From positions 558,001-622,000 of the forward strand of contig NW_026114518.1 of assembly GCF_905475345.1 (NCBI RefSeq): 64,000 nt of DNA, given 5' to 3'. The translations under genes were made by a program, and so were the position numbers. Positions 48,834 to 62,420 of this stretch are shown here, in pieces (positions within the stretch are counted from its first letter, which is position 1; each line of letters starts with the position of its first letter). The stretch comes from Vespula vulgaris. Its lineage: Eukaryota; Arthropoda; Insecta; Hymenoptera; Vespidae. The notes under the pieces are model-generated. The model ran no database searches, had not been told where the DNA came from, and saw nothing but the letters and a program-made list of their open reading frames with translations.

Positions 48834-48845
48834 CTAGAACAACTG
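47702..48845. repeat. 327-bp A/B dimer run, 7 monomers
   Basis: Strict alternation of a 163-bp GAGCGAGGG...AAAGTGCTCG monomer and a 164-bp subtype B monomer. Measured starts are 47,702, 47,865, 48,029, 48,192, 48,356, 48,519 and 48,683. Because 327 is divisible by three, every second monomer is in the same reading frame. It lies at the right end of HOR-VI copy 1. Confidence 0.9.
48192..48355 (+). repeat. Monomer subtype B exemplar (164 bp, hairpin type)
   Basis: Diagnosed by GACAGGGGTCATTGGAAGG followed by CGCTCCTCGCGCC and ATATTTCTTTCATCC. The segment 48,209-48,223 is a perfect inverted repeat, GGCGC, five bases, GCGCC. In many B monomers elsewhere the next part reads CAACAGGAGCCGCGTTACAGC, which gives a second inverted repeat (CCGC, six bases, GCGG). 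B monomers occur throughout the array, often next to subtype A. Confidence 0.9.
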
Positions 48846-51800
48846 GACCGAGGTCGTTGGAAAGGGCTCGTCGAGCCCTACGCGCCCATATTTTTTTCAT
48901 CCAGATCTGACCAATAGGAGCCGAGTTACAACGGTTTAAATGGAATAAAGAAAATAATCTTTCTTTAACAATTTTTTTCTCCAAAACTATAGCACCTAGA
49001 ACAACCGGACCGAGGTTGTTGGAAAGGGCCCGTCGAGCCCTACAGGGGCATATATTTTTCATCCTGATCTGACCAATAGGAGCCGAGTTATAACGGTTTA
49101 AATGGAACAAAGGAAAAAAAAAATTTTCTTTAACAGTTTTTATCTCCGAAACTGTGGCATCTAGGACAACTGGACCGAGGTCGTTGGAAAGGGCTCCTCG
49201 CGCCCTACGCGCCCATATTTTTTTCATCCAGATCTGACAAATAGGAGCCGAGTTATAACGGTTTAAAGGGAACAAAGGAAAAAAAAATTTTTCTTTAACA
49301 ATTTTTTTCTCCGAAATTGTGGCACCTAGAACAAACGGAGCAAGGGCACTGGAAAGGGCTCGTCGCCCCCTACACGGCCATATTTTGTTCATCCAGATCT
49401 GACCAATAGGAGCCGAGTTATAACGGTTTAAAGGGAACAAAGGAAAACAAAATTTTTTTTAACAATATTTTCCTCCGAAACTATAGCACCTAGAACAACC
49501 GGAGCGAGGGCATTGGAAAGTGCTCGTCGCGCCGTACACGCCCATATTTTTTTCATCCAGATCTGGCCAATAGGAGCCGAGTTAGAACGGTTTAAATGGA
49601 ACAAAGGAAAATAATCTTTCTTTAACAATTTTTGTCTCCAAAACTATAGCACCTAGAACAACCGGACAGGGGTCATTGGCAGGCGCTCCTCGCGCCCTAC
49701 ACGGCCATATTTCCTTCATCCAGATCTGACCAACAGGAGCCGAGTTATAACGGTTTAAAGGGAACAAAGGAAAAAAAAATTTTCTTTAACAATTTTTCTC
49801 TCCGAAACTATAGCACCTAGATCAACCGGACAGGGGTCATTGGAAGGCGCTCCTCGCGCCCTACACGGCCATATTTCTTTCATCCAGATCTGACCAACAG
49901 GAGCCGCGTTACAGCGGTTTAAATGGAACAAAGGAAAATAATCTTTCTTTAACAATTTTTTTCTCCAAAACTGTAGCACTTAGAACAACCGGACAGGGGT
50001 CATTGGAAGGCGCTCCTTGCGCCCTACACGGCCATATTTTGTTCATCCAGATCTGACCAATAGGAGCTGAGTTATATCGGTTTTTAGGGAACAAAGGAAA
50101 AAAAAATTTTTCTTTAACAATTTTTTTCTCCTAAACTATAGCACCTAGAACAACCGGAGCGAGGGCATTGGGAAGGGCTCGTCGCCTCCTACACGACCAT
50201 ATTTTTTTCATCCAGATCTGACCAACTGGAGCCGAGTTATAACGGTTTAAAGGGAACAAAGGAAAAAAAATTTTTTTTTAACAATTTTTCTCTCCAAAAC
50301 TATAGCACCTAGAACAACCGGAGCGAGGGCATTGGAAAGGGCTCGTCGCGCCCTACGCGCCCATATTTTTTTCATCCAGATCTGACCAATAGGAGCCGAG
50401 TTACAACGGTTTAAACGGAACAAAGGAAAATAATCTTTCTTTAACAATTTTTGTCTCCAAAACTATAGCACCTAGAACAACCGGACAGGGGTCATTGGAA
50501 GGCGCTCCTCGCGCCCTACACGGCCATATTTCTTTCATCCAGATCTGACCAATAGTAGCCGAGTTATAACGGCTTAAAGGGAACAAAGGAAAAAAAAATT
50601 TTTCCTTAACAATTTCTTTTTCCGTAACAATAGCACCTAGAACAACCGGAGCGAGGGCATTGGAAAGGGCTCGTCGCCTCCTACACGACCATATTTTTTT
50701 CATCCAGATCTGACTAATAGGAGCCGAGTTATAACGGTTTAAAGGGAACAAAGGAAAAAAAAATTTTTCTTTAACAATTTTTTTCTCCTAAACTATAGCA
50801 CCTAGAACAACCGGAGCGAGGGCATTGGGAAGGGCTCGTCGCCTCCTACACGACCATATTTTTTTCATCCAGATCTGACCAACTGGAGCCGAGTTATAAC
50901 GGTTTAAAGGGAACAAAGGAAAAAGAAATTTTTTTTAACAATTTTTCTCTCCAAAACTATAGCACCTAGAACAACCGGAGCGAGGGCATTGGAAAGGGCT
51001 CGTCGCGCCCTACGCGCCCATATTTATTTCATCCAGATCTGACAAACAGGAGCCGAGTTACAACGGTTTAAATGGAACAAAGGAAAATAATCTTTCTTTA
51101 ACAATTTTTGTCTCCAAAACTATAGCACCTAGAACAACCGGACAGGGGTCATTGGAAGGCGCTCCTCGCGCCCTACACGGCCATATTTTTTTCATCCAGA
51201 TCTGACTAATAGGAGCCGAGTTATAACGGTTTAAAGGGAACAAAGGAAAAAAAAATTTTTTTTAACAATTTTTTCCTCCGAAACTGTAGCACCTAGAACA
51301 ACCGGAGCGAGGGCGTTGGAAAGGACTCGTCGCGCCGTACACGCCCATATTTTTTTCATACAGATCTGACCAACTGGAGCCGAGTTATAAAGGTTTAAAG
51401 GGAACAAAGGAAAAAAAAATTTTTCTTTAACAATTACTTTTTCCGTAACAATAGCACCTAGAACAACCGGAGCGAGGGCATTGGAAAGGGCTCGTCGCGC
51501 AGTACGCGCCTATATTTTTTCATCCAGATCTGAAATATAGGAGCCGAGTTATAACGGATAAAACGGAACAAAGGAAAAAAAAATTTTTTTTTAACAATTT
51601 TTTTCTCCGAAACTGTGGCACCTAGAACAACCGGACCGAGGTCCTTGGAAATGGCTCGTCGCGCCCTACAGGGGCATATACTTTTCATCCAGATCTGACC
51701 AATAGGATCCGAGTTATAACGGTTTAAAGGGAACAAAGGAACAAAAAATTTTTCTTTAACAATTTTTATCTCCGAAACTGTGGCATCTAGAACAACCGTA

Positions 51801-54800
51801 GCGAGGACATTGGAAAGTGCTCGTCGCGCCGTACACACCCATATTTTTTTCATCCAGATCTGACCAATAGGAGCCGAGTTAGAACGGTTTAAATGGAACA
51901 AAGGAAAATAATCTTTCTTTAACAATTTTTGTCTCCAAAACTATAGCACCTAGAACAACCGGACAGGGGTCATTGGAAGGCGCTCCTCGCGCCCTACACT
52001 GCCATATTTCTTTCATCCAGATCTGACCAATAGGAGCCGAGTTATAACGGTTTAAAGGGAACAAAGGAAAAAAAAGTTTTTTTTAACAATTTTTCTCTCC
52101 GAAACTATAGGACCTAGAACAACCTGACAGGGGTCATTGGAAGGCGATCCTCGCGCCCTACACGGCCATATTTCTTTCATCCAGATCTGACCAATATGAG
52201 CTGAGTTATATCGGTTTAAAGGGAACAAAGGAAAAAAAAATTTTTTTTTAACAATTTTTTTCTCCGAAACTATAGCACCTAGAACAACCGGAGCGAGGGC
52301 ATTGGAAAGGACTCCTCGCGCCTTACACGCCCATATTTTTTTCATCCAGATTTGACCAACTGGAGCCGAGTTATAACGGTTTAAAGGGAACAAAGGAAAA
52401 CAAAATTTTTTTTAACAATTTTTCTCTCCGAAACTATACCACCTAGAACAACCGGAGCGAGGGCATTGGAAAGTGCTCGTCGCGCCGTACACGCCCATAT
52501 TTTTTTCATCCAGATCTGCCCAATAGGAGCCGAGTTAGAACGGTTTAAATGGAACAAAGGAAAATAATCTTTCTTTAACAATTTTGGTCTCCAAAACTAT
52601 AGCACCTAGAACAACCAGACAGGGGTCATTGGAAGGCGCTCCTCGCGCCCTACACGGCCATATTTCTTTCATCCCGATCTGACCAATAGGAGCCGAGTTA
52701 TAACGGTTTAAAGGGAACAAAGGAAAAAAAAATTTTTTTTAACAATTTTTCTCTCCGAAACTATAGCATCTAGGACAACCGGAGCGAGGGCATTGGAAAG
52801 TGCTCGTCGCGCCGTACACGCCCATATTTTTTTCATCCAGATCTGCCCAATAGGAGCCGAGTTAGAACGGTTTAAATGGAACAAAGGAAAATAATCTTTC
52901 TTTAACAATTTTTGTCTCCAAAACTATAGCACCTAGAACAACCAGACAGGGGCCATTGGAAGGCGCTCCTCGCGCCCTACAGGGCCATATTTCTTTCATC
53001 CAGATCTGACCAATAGGAGCCGAGTTATAACGGTTTAAAGGGAACAAAGGAAAAAAAAATTTTTTTTAACAATTTTTCTCTCCGAAACTATAGCATCTAG
53101 AACAACCGGAGCGAGGGCATTGGAAAGTGCTCGTCGCGCCGTACACGCCCATATTTTTTTCATCCAGATCTGCCCAATAGGAGCCGAGTTAGAACGGTTT
53201 AAATGGAACAAAGGAAAATAATCTTTCTTTAACAATTTTTGTCTCCAAAACTATAGCACCTAGAACAACCAGACAGGGGTCATGGGAAGGCGCTCCTCGC
53301 GCCCTACACGGCCATATTTCTTTCATCCAGATCTGACCAATAGGAGCCGAGTTATAACGGTTTAAAGGGAACAAAGGAAAAAAAAATTTATTTTAACAAT
53401 TTTTCTCTCCGAAACTATAGCATCTAGAACACTCGGAGCGAGGGCATTGGAAAGTGCTCGTCGCGCCGTACACGCCCATATTTTTTTCATCCAGATCTGC
53501 CCAATAGGAGCCGAGTTAGAACGGTTTAAATGGAACAAAGGAAAATAAACTTTCTTTAACAATTTTTGTCTCCAAAACTATAGCACCTAGAACAACCAGA
53601 CAGGGGTCATGGGAAGGCGCTCCTCGCGCCCTACACGGCCATATTTCTTTCATCCAGATCAGACCAATAGGAGCCGAGTTATAACGGTTTAAAGGGAACA
53701 AAGGAAAAAAAAATTTTTTTTAACAATTTTTCTCTCAGAAACTATAGCACCTAGATCAACCGGACAGGGGTCATTGGAAGGCGCTCCTCGCGCCCTACAC
53801 GGCCATATTTCTTTCATCCAGATCTGACCAATAGTAGCCGAGTTATAACGGCTTAAAGGGAACAAAGGAAAAAAAAATTTTTCCTTAACAATTTCTTTTT
53901 CCGTAACAATAGCACCTAGAACAACCGGAGCGAGGGCATTGGAAAGGGCTCGTCGCCTCCTACACGACCATATTTTTTTCATCCAGATCTGACTAATAGG
54001 AGCCGAGTTATAACGGTTTAAAGGGAACAAAGGAAAAAAAAATTTTTTTTAACAATTTTTCTCTCCAAAACTATAGCACCTAGAACAACCGGAGCGAGGG
54101 CATTGGAAAGGGCTCGTCGCCTCCTACACGACCATATTTTTTTCATCCAGATCTGACTAATAGGAGCCGAGTTATAACGGTTTAAAGGGAACAAAGGAAA
54201 AAAAAATTTTTCTTTAACAATTTTTTTCTCCTAAACTATAGCACCTAGAACAACCGGAGCGAGGGCATTGGAAAGGGCTCGTCGCCTCCTACACGACCAT
54301 ATTTTTTTCATCCAGATCTGACCAACTGGAGCCGAGTTATAACGGTTTAAAGGGAACAAAGGAAAAAGAAATTTTTTTAACAATTTTTCTCTCCAAAACT
54401 ATAGCACCTAGAACAACCGGAGCGAGGGCATTGGAAAGGGCTCGTCGCGCCCTACGCGCCCATATTTTTTTCATCCAGATCTGACCAATAGGAGCCCAGT
54501 TACAACGGTTTAAATGGAACAAAGGAAAATAATCTTTCTTTAACAATTTTTGTCTCCAAAACTCTAGCACCTAGAACAACCGGACAGGGGTCATTGGAAG
54601 GCGCTCCTCGCGCCCTACACGGCCATATTTTTTTCATCCAGATCTGACCAATAGGAGCCCAGTTACAACGGTTTAAATGGAACAAAGGAAAATAATCTTT
54701 CTTTAACAATTTTTGTCTCCAAAACTATAGCACCTAGAACAACCGGACAGGGGTCATTGGAAGGCGCTCCTCGCGCCCTACACGTCCATATTTCTTTCAT

Positions 54801-55225
54801 CCAGATCTGACCAATAGGAGCCGAGTTATAACGGTTTAAAGGGAACAAAGGAAAAAAAAATTTTTCTTTAACAATTTCTTTTTCCGTAACAATAGCACCT
54901 AGAACAACCGGAGCGAGGGCATTGGAAAGGGCTCGTCGCCTCCTACACGACCATATTTTTTTCATTCAGTTCTGACTAATAGGAGCCGAGTTATAACGGT
55001 TTAAAGGGAACAAAGGAAAAAAAAATTTTTTTTTAACAATTTTTTCCTCCGAAACTGTAGCACCTAGAACAACCGGAGCGAGGGCGTTGGAAAGGACTCG
55101 TCGCGCCGTACACGCCCATATTTTTTTCATCCAGATCTGACCAACTGGAGCCGAGTTATAACGGATAAAACGGAACAAAGGAAAAAAAAATTTTTCTTTA
55201 ACAATTTCTTTTTCCGTAACAATAG
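48834..55225. repeat. HOR-VI copy 2, 39 monomers
   Basis: Follows copy 1 at +4,919, then +4,754, +5,410, +5,082 and +4,753; each step is a whole number of monomers. After 53,762 it continues for about nine monomers not in copy 1 (E, A and B forms with CCGTAAC). Copy 3 starts directly after it. Confidence 0.87.
52455..53762. repeat. 327-bp A/B dimer run, 8 monomers
   Basis: Four dimers, 1,308 bp, at the equivalent place of HOR-VI copy 2. It has one half dimer more than copy 1. Single-base tags travel with position (CATCCCGATCTG in the first B, GGGGCCATTGG and TACAGGGCC in the second, CATGGGAAGG in the third and fourth), so dimers are not identical to each other but match across HOR copies. 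Confidence 0.9.
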
Positions 55226-58200
55226 CACCTAGAACAACTGGACCGAGGTCGTTGGAAAGGGCTCGTCGAGCCCTACGCGCCCATATTTTTTTCATCCAGA
55301 TCTGACCAATAGGAGCCGAGTTACAACGGTTTAAATGGAATAAAGAAAATAATCTTTCTTTAACAATTTTTTTCTCCAAAACTATAGCACCTAGAACAAC
55401 CGGACCGAGGTTGTTGGAAAGGGCCCGTCGAGCCCTACAGGGGCATATATTTTTCATCCTGATCTGACCAATAGGAGCCGAGTTATAACGGTTTAAATGG
55501 AACAAAGGAAAAAAAAAATTTTCTTTAACAGTTTTTATCTCCGAAACTGTGGCATCTAGGACAACTGGACCGAGGTCGTTGGAAAGGGTTCCTCGCGCCC
55601 TACGCGCCCATATTTTTTTCATCCAGATCTGACAAATAGGAGCCGAGTTATAACGGTTTAAAGGGAACAAAGGAAAAAAAAATTTTTCTTTAACAATTTT
55701 TTTCTCCGAAATTGTGGCACCTAGAACAAACGGAGCAAGGGCACTGGAAAGGGCTCGTCGCCCCCTACACGGCCATATTTTGTTCATCCAGATCTGACCA
55801 ATAGGAGCCGAGTTATAACGGTTTAAAGGGAACAAAGGAAAACAAAATTTTTTTTAACAATATTTTCCTCCGAAACTATAGCACCTAGAACAACCGGAGC
55901 GAGGGCATTGGAAAGTGCTCGTCGCGCCGTACACGCCCATATTTTTTTCATCCAGATCTGGCCAATAGGAGCCGAGTTAGAACGGTTTAAATGGAACAAA
56001 GGAAAATAATCTTTCTTTAACAATTTTTGTCTCCAAAACTATAGCACCTAGAACAACCGGACAGGGGTCATTGGCAGGCGCTCCTCGCGCCCTACACTGC
56101 CATATTTCCTTCATCCAGATCTGACCAACAGGAGCCGAGTTATAACGGTTTAAAGGGAACAAAGGAAAAAAAAATTTTCTTTAACAATTTTTCTCTCCGA
56201 AACTATAGCACCTAGATCAACCGGACAGGGGTCATTGGAAGGCGCTCCTCGCGCCCTACACGGCCATATTTCTTTCATCCAGATCTGACCAACAGGAGCC
56301 GCGTTACAGCGGTTTAAATGGAACAAAGGAAAATAATCTTTCTTTAACAATTTTTTTCTCCAAAACTGTAGCACTTAGAACAACCGGACAGGGGTCATTG
56401 GAAGGCGCTCCTTGCGCCCTACACGGCCATATTTTGTTCATCCAGATCTGACCAATAGGAGCTGAGTTATATCGGTTTTTAGGGAACAAAGGAAAAAAAA
56501 ATTTTTCTTTAACAATTTTTTTCTCCTAAACTATAGCACCTAGAACAACCGGAGCGAGGGCATTGGGAAGGGCTCGTCGCCTCCTACACGACCATATTTT
56601 TTTCATCCAGATCTGACCAACTGGAGCCGAGTTATAACGGTTTAAAGGGAACAAAGGAAAAAAAATTTTTTTTTAACAATTTTTCTCTCCAAAACTATAG
56701 CACCTAGAACAACCGGAGCGAGGGCATTGGAAAGGGCTCGTCGCGCCCTACGCGCCCATATTTTTTTCATCCAGATCTGACCAATAGGAGCCGAGTTACA
56801 ACGGTTTAAACGGAACAAAGGAAAATAATCTTTCTTTAACAATTTTTGTCTCCAAAACTATAGCACCTAGAACAACCGGACAGGGGTCATTGGAAGGCGC
56901 TCCTCGCGCCCTACACGGCCATATTTCTTTCATCCAGATCTGACCAATAGTAGCCGAGTTATAACGGCTTAAAGGGAACAAAGGAAAAAAAAATTTTTCC
57001 TTAACAATTTCTTTTTCCGTAACAATAGCACCTAGAACAACCGGAGCGAGGGCATTGGAAAGGGCTCGTCGCCTCCTACACGACCATATTTTTTTCATCC
57101 AGATCTGACTAATAGGAGCCGAGTTATAACGGTTTAAAGGGAACAAAGGAAAAAAAAATTTTTTTTTAACAATTTTTCTCTCCAAAACTATAGCACCTAG
57201 AACAACCGGAGCGAGGGCATTGGAAAGGGCTCGTCGCGCCCTACGCGCCCATATTTTTTTCATCCAGATCTGACCAATAGGAGCCCAGTTACAACGGTTT
57301 AAATGGAACAAAGGAAAATAATCTTTCTTTAACAATTTTTGTCTCCAAAACTATAGCACCTAGAACAACCGTACAGGGGTCATTGGAAGGCGCTCCTCGC
57401 GCCCTACACGGCCATATTTCTTTCATCCAGATCTGACCAATAGGAGCCGAGTTATAACGGTTTAAAAGGAACAAAGGAAAAAAAAATTTTTCTTTAACAA
57501 TTTTTTTCTCCTAAACTATAGCACCTAGAACAACCGGAGCGAGGGCATTGGGAAGGGCTCGTCGCCTCCTACACGACCATATTTTTTTCATCCAGATCTG
57601 ACCAACTGGAGCCGAGTTATAACGGTTTAAAGGGAACAAAGGAAAAAGAAATTTTTTTTAACAATTTTTCTCTCCAAAACTATAGCACCTAGAACAACCG
57701 GAGCGAGGGCATTGGAAAGGGCTCGTCGCGCCCTACGCGCCCATATTTATTTCATCCAGATCTGACAAACAGGAGCCGAGTTACAACGGTTTAAATGGAA
57801 CAAAGGAAAATAATCTTTCTTTAACAATTTTTGTCTCCAAAACTATAGCACCTAGAACAACCGGACAGGGGTCATTGGAAGGCGCTCCTCGCGCCCTACA
57901 CGGCCATATTTTTTTCATCCAGATCTGACTAATAGGAGCCGAGTTATAACGGTTTAAAGGGAACAAAGGAAAAAAAAATTTTTTTTAACAATTTTTTCCT
58001 CCGAAACTGTAGCACCTAGAACAACCGGAGCGAGGGCGTTGGAAAGGACTCGTCGCGCCGTACACGCCCATATTTTTTTCATACAGATCTGACCAACTGG
58101 AGCCGAGTTATAACGGTTTAAAGGGAACAAAGGAAAAAAAAATTTTTCTTTAACAATTACTTTTTCCGTAACAATAGCACCTAGAACAACCGGAGCGAGG

Positions 58201-61200
58201 GCATTGGAAAGGGCTCGTCGCGCAGTACGCGCCTATATTTTTTCATCCAGATCTGAAATATAGGAGCCGAGTTATAACGGATAAAACGGAACAAAGGAAA
58301 AAAAAATTTTTTTTTAACAATTTTTTTGTCCGAAACTGTGGCACCTAGAACAACCGGACCGAGGTCCTTGGAAATGGCTCGTCGCGCCCTACAGGGGCAT
58401 ATACTTTTCATCCAGATCTGACCAATAGGATCCGAGTTATAACGGTTTAAAGGGAACAAAGGAACAAAAAATTTTTCTTTAACAATTTTTTCTTCCGAAA
58501 CTGTAGCAACTAGAACAACCGGAGCGAGGGCATTGGAAAGGACTCGTCGCGCCGTACACGCCCATATTTTTTTCATCCAGATCTGACCAACCGGAGCAGA
58601 GTTACAACGGATTAAATGGAACAAAGGAAAATAATCTTTCTTTAACAATTTTTTTCTCCAAAACTATAGCACCTAGAACAACCGGAGCGAGGGCATTGGA
58701 AAGGGCTCGTCGCGCCGTACACGCCCATATTTTTTTCATCCAGATCTGACCAATATGAGCCGAGTTATAACGGATAAAGCGGAACATAGGAAAAAAAAAT
58801 TTTTCTTTAACAATTTTTATCTCCGAAACTGTGGCATCTAGAACAACCGTAGCGAGGACATTGGAAAGTGCTCGTCGCGCCGTACACGCCCATATTTTTT
58901 TCATCCAGATCTGACCAATAGGAGCCGAGTTAGAACGGTTTAAATGGAACAAAGGAAAATAATCTTTCTTTAACAATTTTTGTCTCCAAAACTATAGCAC
59001 CTAGAACAACCGGACAGGGGTCATTGGAAGGCGCTCCTCGCGCCCTACACTGCCATATTTCTTTCATCCAGATCTGACCAATAGGAGCCGAGTTATAACG
59101 GTTTAAAGGGAACAAAGGAAAAAAAAGTTTTTTTTAACAATTTTTCTCTCCGAAACTATAGGACCTAGAACAACCTGACAGGGGTCATTGGAAGGCGATC
59201 CTCGCGCCCTACACGGCCATATTTCTTTCATCCAGATCTGACCAATATGAGCTGAGTTATATCGGTTTAAAGGGAACAAAGGAAAAAAAAATTTTTTTTT
59301 AACAATTTTTTTCTCCGAAACTATAGCACCTAGAACAACCGGAGCGAGGGCATTGGAAAGGACTCCTCGCGCCTTACACGCCCATATTTTTTTCATCCAG
59401 ATTTGACCAACTGGAGCCGAGTTATAACGGTTTAAAGGGAACAAAGGAAAACATAATTTTTTTTAACAATTTTTCTCTCCGAAACTATACCACCTAGAAC
59501 AACCGGAGCGAGGGCATTGGAAAGTGCTCGTCGCGCCGTACACGCCCATATTTTTTTCATCCAGATCTGCCCAATAGGAGCCGAGTTAGAACGGTTTAAA
59601 TGGAACAAAGGAAAATAATCTTTCTTTAACAATTTTGGTCTCCAAAACTATAGCACCTAGAACAACCAGACAGGGGTCATTGGAAGGCGCTCCTCGCGCC
59701 CTACACGGCCATATTTCTTTCATCCCGATCTGACCAATAGGAGCCGAGTTATAACGGTTTAAAGGGAACAAAGGAAAAAAAAATTTTTTTTAACAATTTT
59801 TCTCTCCGAAACTATAGCATCTAGGACAACCGGAGCGAGGGCATTGGAAAGTGCTCGTCGCGCCGTACACGCCCATATTTTTTTCATCCAGATCTGCCCA
59901 ATAGGAGCCGAGTTAGAACGGTTTAAATGGAACAAAGGAAAATAATCTTTCTTTAACAATTTTTGTCTCCAAAACTATAGCACCTAGAACAACCAGACAG
60001 GGGCCATTGGAAGGCGCTCCTCGCGCCCTACAGGGCCATATTTCTTTCATCCAGATCTGACCAATAGGAGCCGAGTTATAACGGTTTAAAGGGAACAAAG
60101 GAAAAAAAAATTTTTTTTAACAATTTTTCTCTCCGAAACTATAGCATCTAGAACAACCGGAGCGAGGGCATTGGAAAGTGCTCGTCGCGCCGTACACGCC
60201 CATATTTTTTTCATCCAGATCTGCCCAATAGGAGCCGAGTTAGAACGGTTTAAATGGAACAAAGGAAAATAATCTTTCTTTAACAATTTTTGTCTCCAAA
60301 ACTATAGCACCTAGAACAACCAGACAGGGGTCATGGGAAGGCGCTCCTCGCGCCCTACACGGCCATATTTCTTTCATCCAGATCTGACCAATAGGAGCCG
60401 AGTTATAACGGTTTAAAGGGAACAAAGGAAAAAAAAATTTATTTTAACAATTTTTCTCTCCGAAACTATAGCATCTAGAACACTCGGAGCGAGGGCATTG
60501 GAAAGTGCTCGTCGCGCCGTACACGCCCATATTTTTTTCATCCAGATCTGCCCAATAGGAGCCGAGTTAGAACGGTTTAAATGGAACAAAGGAAAATAAA
60601 CTTTCTTTAACAATTTTTGTCTCCAAAACTATAGCACCTAGAACAACCAGACAGGGGTCATGGGAAGGCGCTCCTCGCGCCCTACACGGCCATATTTCTT
60701 TCATCCAGATCAGACCAATAGGAGCCGAGTTATAACGGTTTAAAGGGAACAAAGGAAAAAAAAATTTTTTTTAACAATTTTTCTCTCAGAAACTATAGCA
60801 CCTAGATCAACCGGACAGGGGTCATTGGAAGGCGCTCCTCGCGCCCTACACGGCCATATTTCTTTCATCCAGATCTGACCAATAGTAGCCGAGTTATAAC
60901 GGCTTAAAGGGAACAAAGGAAAAAAAAATTTTTCCTTAACAATTTCTTTTTCCGTAACAATAGCACCTAGAACAACCGGAGCGAGGGCATTGGAAAGGGC
61001 TCGTCGCCTCCTACACGACCATATTTTTTTCATCCAGATCTGACTAATAGGAGCCGAGTTATAACGGTTTAAAGGGAACAAAGGAAAAAAAAATTTTTTT
61101 TAACAATTTTTCTCTCCAAAACTATAGCACCTAGAACAACCGGAGCGAGGGCATTGGAAAGGGCTCGTCGCCTCCTACACGACCATATTTTTTTCATCCA

Positions 61201-62420
61201 GATCTGACTAATAGGAGCCGAGTTATAACGGTTTAAAGGGAACAAAGGAAAAAAAAATTTTTCTTTAACAATTTTTTTCTCCTAAACTATAGCACCTAGA
61301 ACAACCGGAGCGAGGGCATTGGAAAGGGCTCCTCGCGCCCTACACGGCCATATTTTTTTCATCCAGATCTGACTAATAGGAGCCGAGTTATAACGGTTTA
61401 AAGGGAACAAAGGAAAAAAAAATTTTTTTTTAACAATTTTTTCCTCCGAAACTGTAGCACCTAGAACAACCGGAGCGAGGGCGTTGGAAAGGACTCGTCG
61501 CGCCGTACACGCCCATATTTTTTTCATACAGATCTGACCAACTGGAGCCCAGTTATAACGGTTTAAAGGGAACAAAGGAAAAAAAAATTTTTCTTTAACA
61601 ATTACTTTTTCCGTAACAATAGCACCTAGAACAACCGGAGCGAGGGCATTGGAAAGGGCTCGTCGCCTCCTACACGCCCATATTTTTTTCATCCAGATCT
61701 GACCAACTGGAGCCGAGTTATAACGGTTTAAACGGAACAAAGGAAAAACAAAATTTTTTTTAACAATTTTTCTCTCCGAAACTATACCACCTAGAACAAC
61801 CGGAGCGAGGGCATTGGAAAGTGCTCGTCGCGCCGTACACGCCTTTATTTTTTCATCCAGATCTGACCAATAGGAGCCGAGTTAGAACGGTTTAAATGGA
61901 ACAAAGGAAAATAATCTTTCTTTAACAATTTTTGTCTCCAAAACTATAGCACCTAGAACAACCAGACAGAGGTCATTGGAAGGCGCTCCTCGCGCCCTAC
62001 ACGGCCATATTTCTTTCATCCAGATCTGACCAATAGGAGCCGAGTTATAACGGTTTAAAGGGAACAAAGGAAAAAAAAATTTTTTTTAACAATTTTTCTC
62101 TCCAAAACTATAGCACCTAGATCAACCGGACAGTGGTCATTGGAAGGCGCTCCTCGCGCCCTACACGGCCATATATCTTTCATCCAGATCTGACCAACAG
62201 GAGCCGCGTTACAACGGTTTAAATGGAACAAAGGAAAATAATCTTTCTTTAACAATTTTTTTCTCCAAAACTGTAGCAACTAGAACAACCGGAGCGAGGG
62301 CATTGGAAAGGACTCGTCGCGCCGTACAGGCCCATATTTTTTTCATCCAGATCTGACCAACCGGAGCAGAGTTACAACGGATTAAATGGAACAAAGGAAA
62401 ATAATCTTTCTTTAACAATT
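55226..62420. repeat. HOR-VI copy 3, extended
   Basis: Follows copy 2 at +6,395, +6,723 (two monomers gained near 57.2 kb) and +7,051. Near 58.5-58.8 kb it keeps the two monomers present in copy 1 but absent from copy 2, so copy 2 lost them. The match with copy 2 ends at about 61,33x. From there to about 62,420 it is a mosaic; 61,37x-61,63x matches 57,92x-58,18x at about +3,445 (ATACAGATCTG and AATTACTTTTTCCG). Confidence 0.84.
59506..60813. repeat. 327-bp A/B dimer run, 8 monomers
   Basis: The counterpart in HOR-VI copy 3 at +7,051 from 52,455, with the same positional tags, including AATTTATTTTAAC and ACACTCGGAGCG. This shows the whole run was copied together with its neighbours instead of being expanded separately. 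Confidence 0.9.

Noticed and set aside
54966..55835. Longest open frame in the window (289 codons, minus strand) as a gene
   Set aside because: It is five to six satellite monomers read through. The frame persists only because these units happen to be 165 bp, and homologous stretches are closed by one-base changes in the A/T tract. No start signal or domain is present.
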